This document shows positions 31,628 through 32,818 of a stretch of DNA of 32,818 bases, piece by piece. The notes under the pieces are model-generated. The model was not told where the DNA came from, made no database searches, and saw only the letters and a list, made by a program, of their open reading frames with translations. The DNA is taken from assembly GCA_019119205.1 (NCBI GenBank), contig DWXK01000008.1, forward strand, positions 1-32,818, given 5' to 3'. A program made the position numbers and the translations under genes. Source of the stretch: Candidatus Mediterraneibacter intestinavium (GTDB lineage: Bacteria; Bacillota; Clostridia; Lachnospirales; Lachnospiraceae). Each line of letters starts with the position of its first letter. The stretch's first letter is position 1.

Positions 31628-32791
31628 ATGTATAAATATCATTGCCTGAATCCAATCTCCCGTGCAGGCCTGGGAAAACTGGATGAAAACTATAAAAAGA
31701 CTGAGCAGGCTGACGAAGCAGACGTGATCCTGGTGAGAAGCGCCAAGATGCATGATATGGAGTTCAGTCCGAGCCTGAAAGCGATCGCTCGGGCCGGCGC
31801 CGGAGTGAACAATATACCTCTCGATCGCTGTGCGGAGAAGGGAATCGTGGTATTCAATACACCGGGAGCAAATGCGAACGGTGTGAAGGAACTTGTGATC
31901 GCCGGAATGCTCCTTGCTGCCAGGGATGTTATCGGCGGCATCAACTGGGTCCAGGAACATGAGGAAGACGGTGATCTTGCGAAACTGACAGAGAAGAGCA
32001 AGAAAGCTTTCGCCGGAACTGAGATCGCAGGAAAGAAACTTGGCGTTATCGGGCTTGGCGCTATCGGTGTGCTCGTGGCAAATGCAGCGGTCCATCTGGG
32101 GATGGATGTTTATGGATATGACCCATATGTATCTGTGGATTCTGCATGGAGACTGTCCAGAAATATCCACCACGCAAAGACGGTGGATGAACTGTATAGA
32201 GAGTGCGATTATATCACGATCCATGTGCCGGCATTGAAGGATACGGTTGGAATGATCGACAAAAACGCGATCAGCCTTATGAAGAAGAATGTAGTCATCC
32301 TCAATTTTGCGAGAGATACTCTGGTTAACAGCGAGGATATGGTGGACGCACTGGTATCCGGTTCAGTGAAATCTTATGTGACGGACTTCCCGACACCGGA
32401 GATCGCCGGAGTGAAAGGTACGATCGTCATCCCGCATCTGGGTGCATCCACAGAGGAATCCGAGGATAACTGTGCAAAGATGGCAGTGGAAGAGATCCGC
32501 GATTTCATTGAAAACGGAAATATCTCACATTCGGTCAATTTCCCGGACTGCTCACTGGGAGAGAAGGGAGAGAGTCCGAGGATCACGGTACTGCATAAGA
32601 ATATCCCGAACATGATCGGTCAGTTTACAACCCTTCTTGCGGACAAGGGGATCAATATCGAGCTGATGACAAATAAGAGCAGGAAAGAATATGCCTACAC
32701 GATGATGGATGTCGTGGGAGAAGTCTCAGAAGATGTTGTCGGGCAGATCGAATCTGTGAACGGCGTTCTGAAAGTACGTGTGCTGCAGTAA
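31628..32791 (+). CDS. serA: D-3-phosphoglycerate dehydrogenase, short ACT form
   Basis: A 387-residue NAD-dependent D-isomer dehydrogenase that oxidises 3-phosphoglycerate, the first serine step. The nucleotide-binding GLGAIG motif lies at 142-147. Catalytic residues by alignment to the family are R229 (in NFARD), E258 and H270 (in PHLGASTEES). A C-terminal ACT domain (about 317-387, ending NGVLKVRVLQ) probably binds serine for feedback control; the intervening ASB domain of longer forms is absent. Usually the Arg is followed by Gly (ARG), here by Asp. The start is one base after the serC stop with AGGAG 11 bases upstream, so the pair is translationally coupled. The stop is 27 bases from the window end. 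Confidence 0.95.
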   Translation: MYKYHCLNPISRAGLGKLDENYKKTEQADEADVILVRSAKMHDMEFSPSLKAIARAGAGVNNIPLDRCAEKGIVVFNTPGANANGVKELVIAGMLLAARDVIGGINWVQEHEEDGDLAKLTEKSKKAFAGTEIAGKKLGVIGLGAIGVLVANAAVHLGMDVYGYDPYVSVDSAWRLSRNIHHAKTVDELYRECDYITIHVPALKDTVGMIDKNAISLMKKNVVILNFARDTLVNSEDMVDALVSGSVKSYVTDFPTPEIAGVKGTIVIPHLGASTEESEDNCAKMAVEEIRDFIENGNISHSVNFPDCSLGEKGESPRITVLHKNIPNMIGQFTTLLADKGINIELMTNKSRKEYAYTMMDVVGEVSEDVVGQIESVNGVLKVRVLQ

Positions 32792-32818
32792 CAGAGGATA
32801 AAATATAAAGAATAGAGA

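Overview
The window looks like a chromosomal segment of an anaerobic, spore-forming Firmicute, most likely a Lachnospiraceae (Clostridium cluster XIVa) member. This is inferred from protein sequence character, the infC-rpmI-rplT order behind an L20-type leader, a tryptophan T-box, a GerA/SpoVAF-type germination protein, the ppk2-dgt-dnaG-rpoD-trmK-nif3 order, and strong AGGAGG ribosome binding sites. Nearly all genes lie on the + strand; the only intact gene on the - strand is aroC. I see no insertion sequence, prophage, CRISPR array or origin.

Layout. 1-1082: the 3' end of an unrecognised gene, then an AT-rich eroded stretch with minus-strand remnants broken by frameshifts. 1083-5240: PLP aminotransferase, dUTPase, a glycosyltransferase-51 peptidoglycan polymerase and a SpoVAF/GerA-family membrane protein, closed by a terminator. 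5297-7699: DegV protein, then an independently promoted L20-type leader with infC (AUU start), rpmI and rplT. 7717-10666: a DUF2804 protein, then a complete tryptophan T-box leader driving a stand-alone TrpB2-type tryptophan synthase beta chain. 10750-11275: two identical tRNA-Leu(AAG) genes, each with its own promoter, leader hairpin and terminator. 11316-12130: a lipoprotein. 12144-21134: a long co-directional run of tandem-domain PPK2, dGTPase-like HD protein, DNA primase, primary sigma factor, TrmK, Nif3-like protein and a TGS/ThrRS-like/uridine-kinase fusion, ending in a bidirectional terminator shared with aroC. 22239-22442: divergent promoters for aroC (-) and a membrane-anchored L,D-transpeptidase (+). 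24285-25812: tgt and yajC. 25923-32791: a leuB-ilvD-ilvB-serC-serA amino-acid biosynthesis run.

How the genes work together. The window is mostly housekeeping: translation initiation and ribosome assembly, replication and transcription, nucleotide-pool sanitation (dUTPase, dGTPase, polyphosphate kinase), cell-wall synthesis, and amino-acid synthesis (branched-chain, serine, aromatic, tryptophan). The most instructive content is regulatory: an AUU start on infC fixed by its ribosome binding site, an L20-type attenuator, a Trp-specific T-box on trpB2, and twin tRNA-Leu genes whose A34 anticodon is unusual in bacteria. I found no clearly new multi-gene system. The least explained items are the twin tRNA-Leu units with their paired leader hairpins, the eroded 5' region, the inverted repeat before the transglycosylase gene, and ilvB without a neighbouring small subunit.
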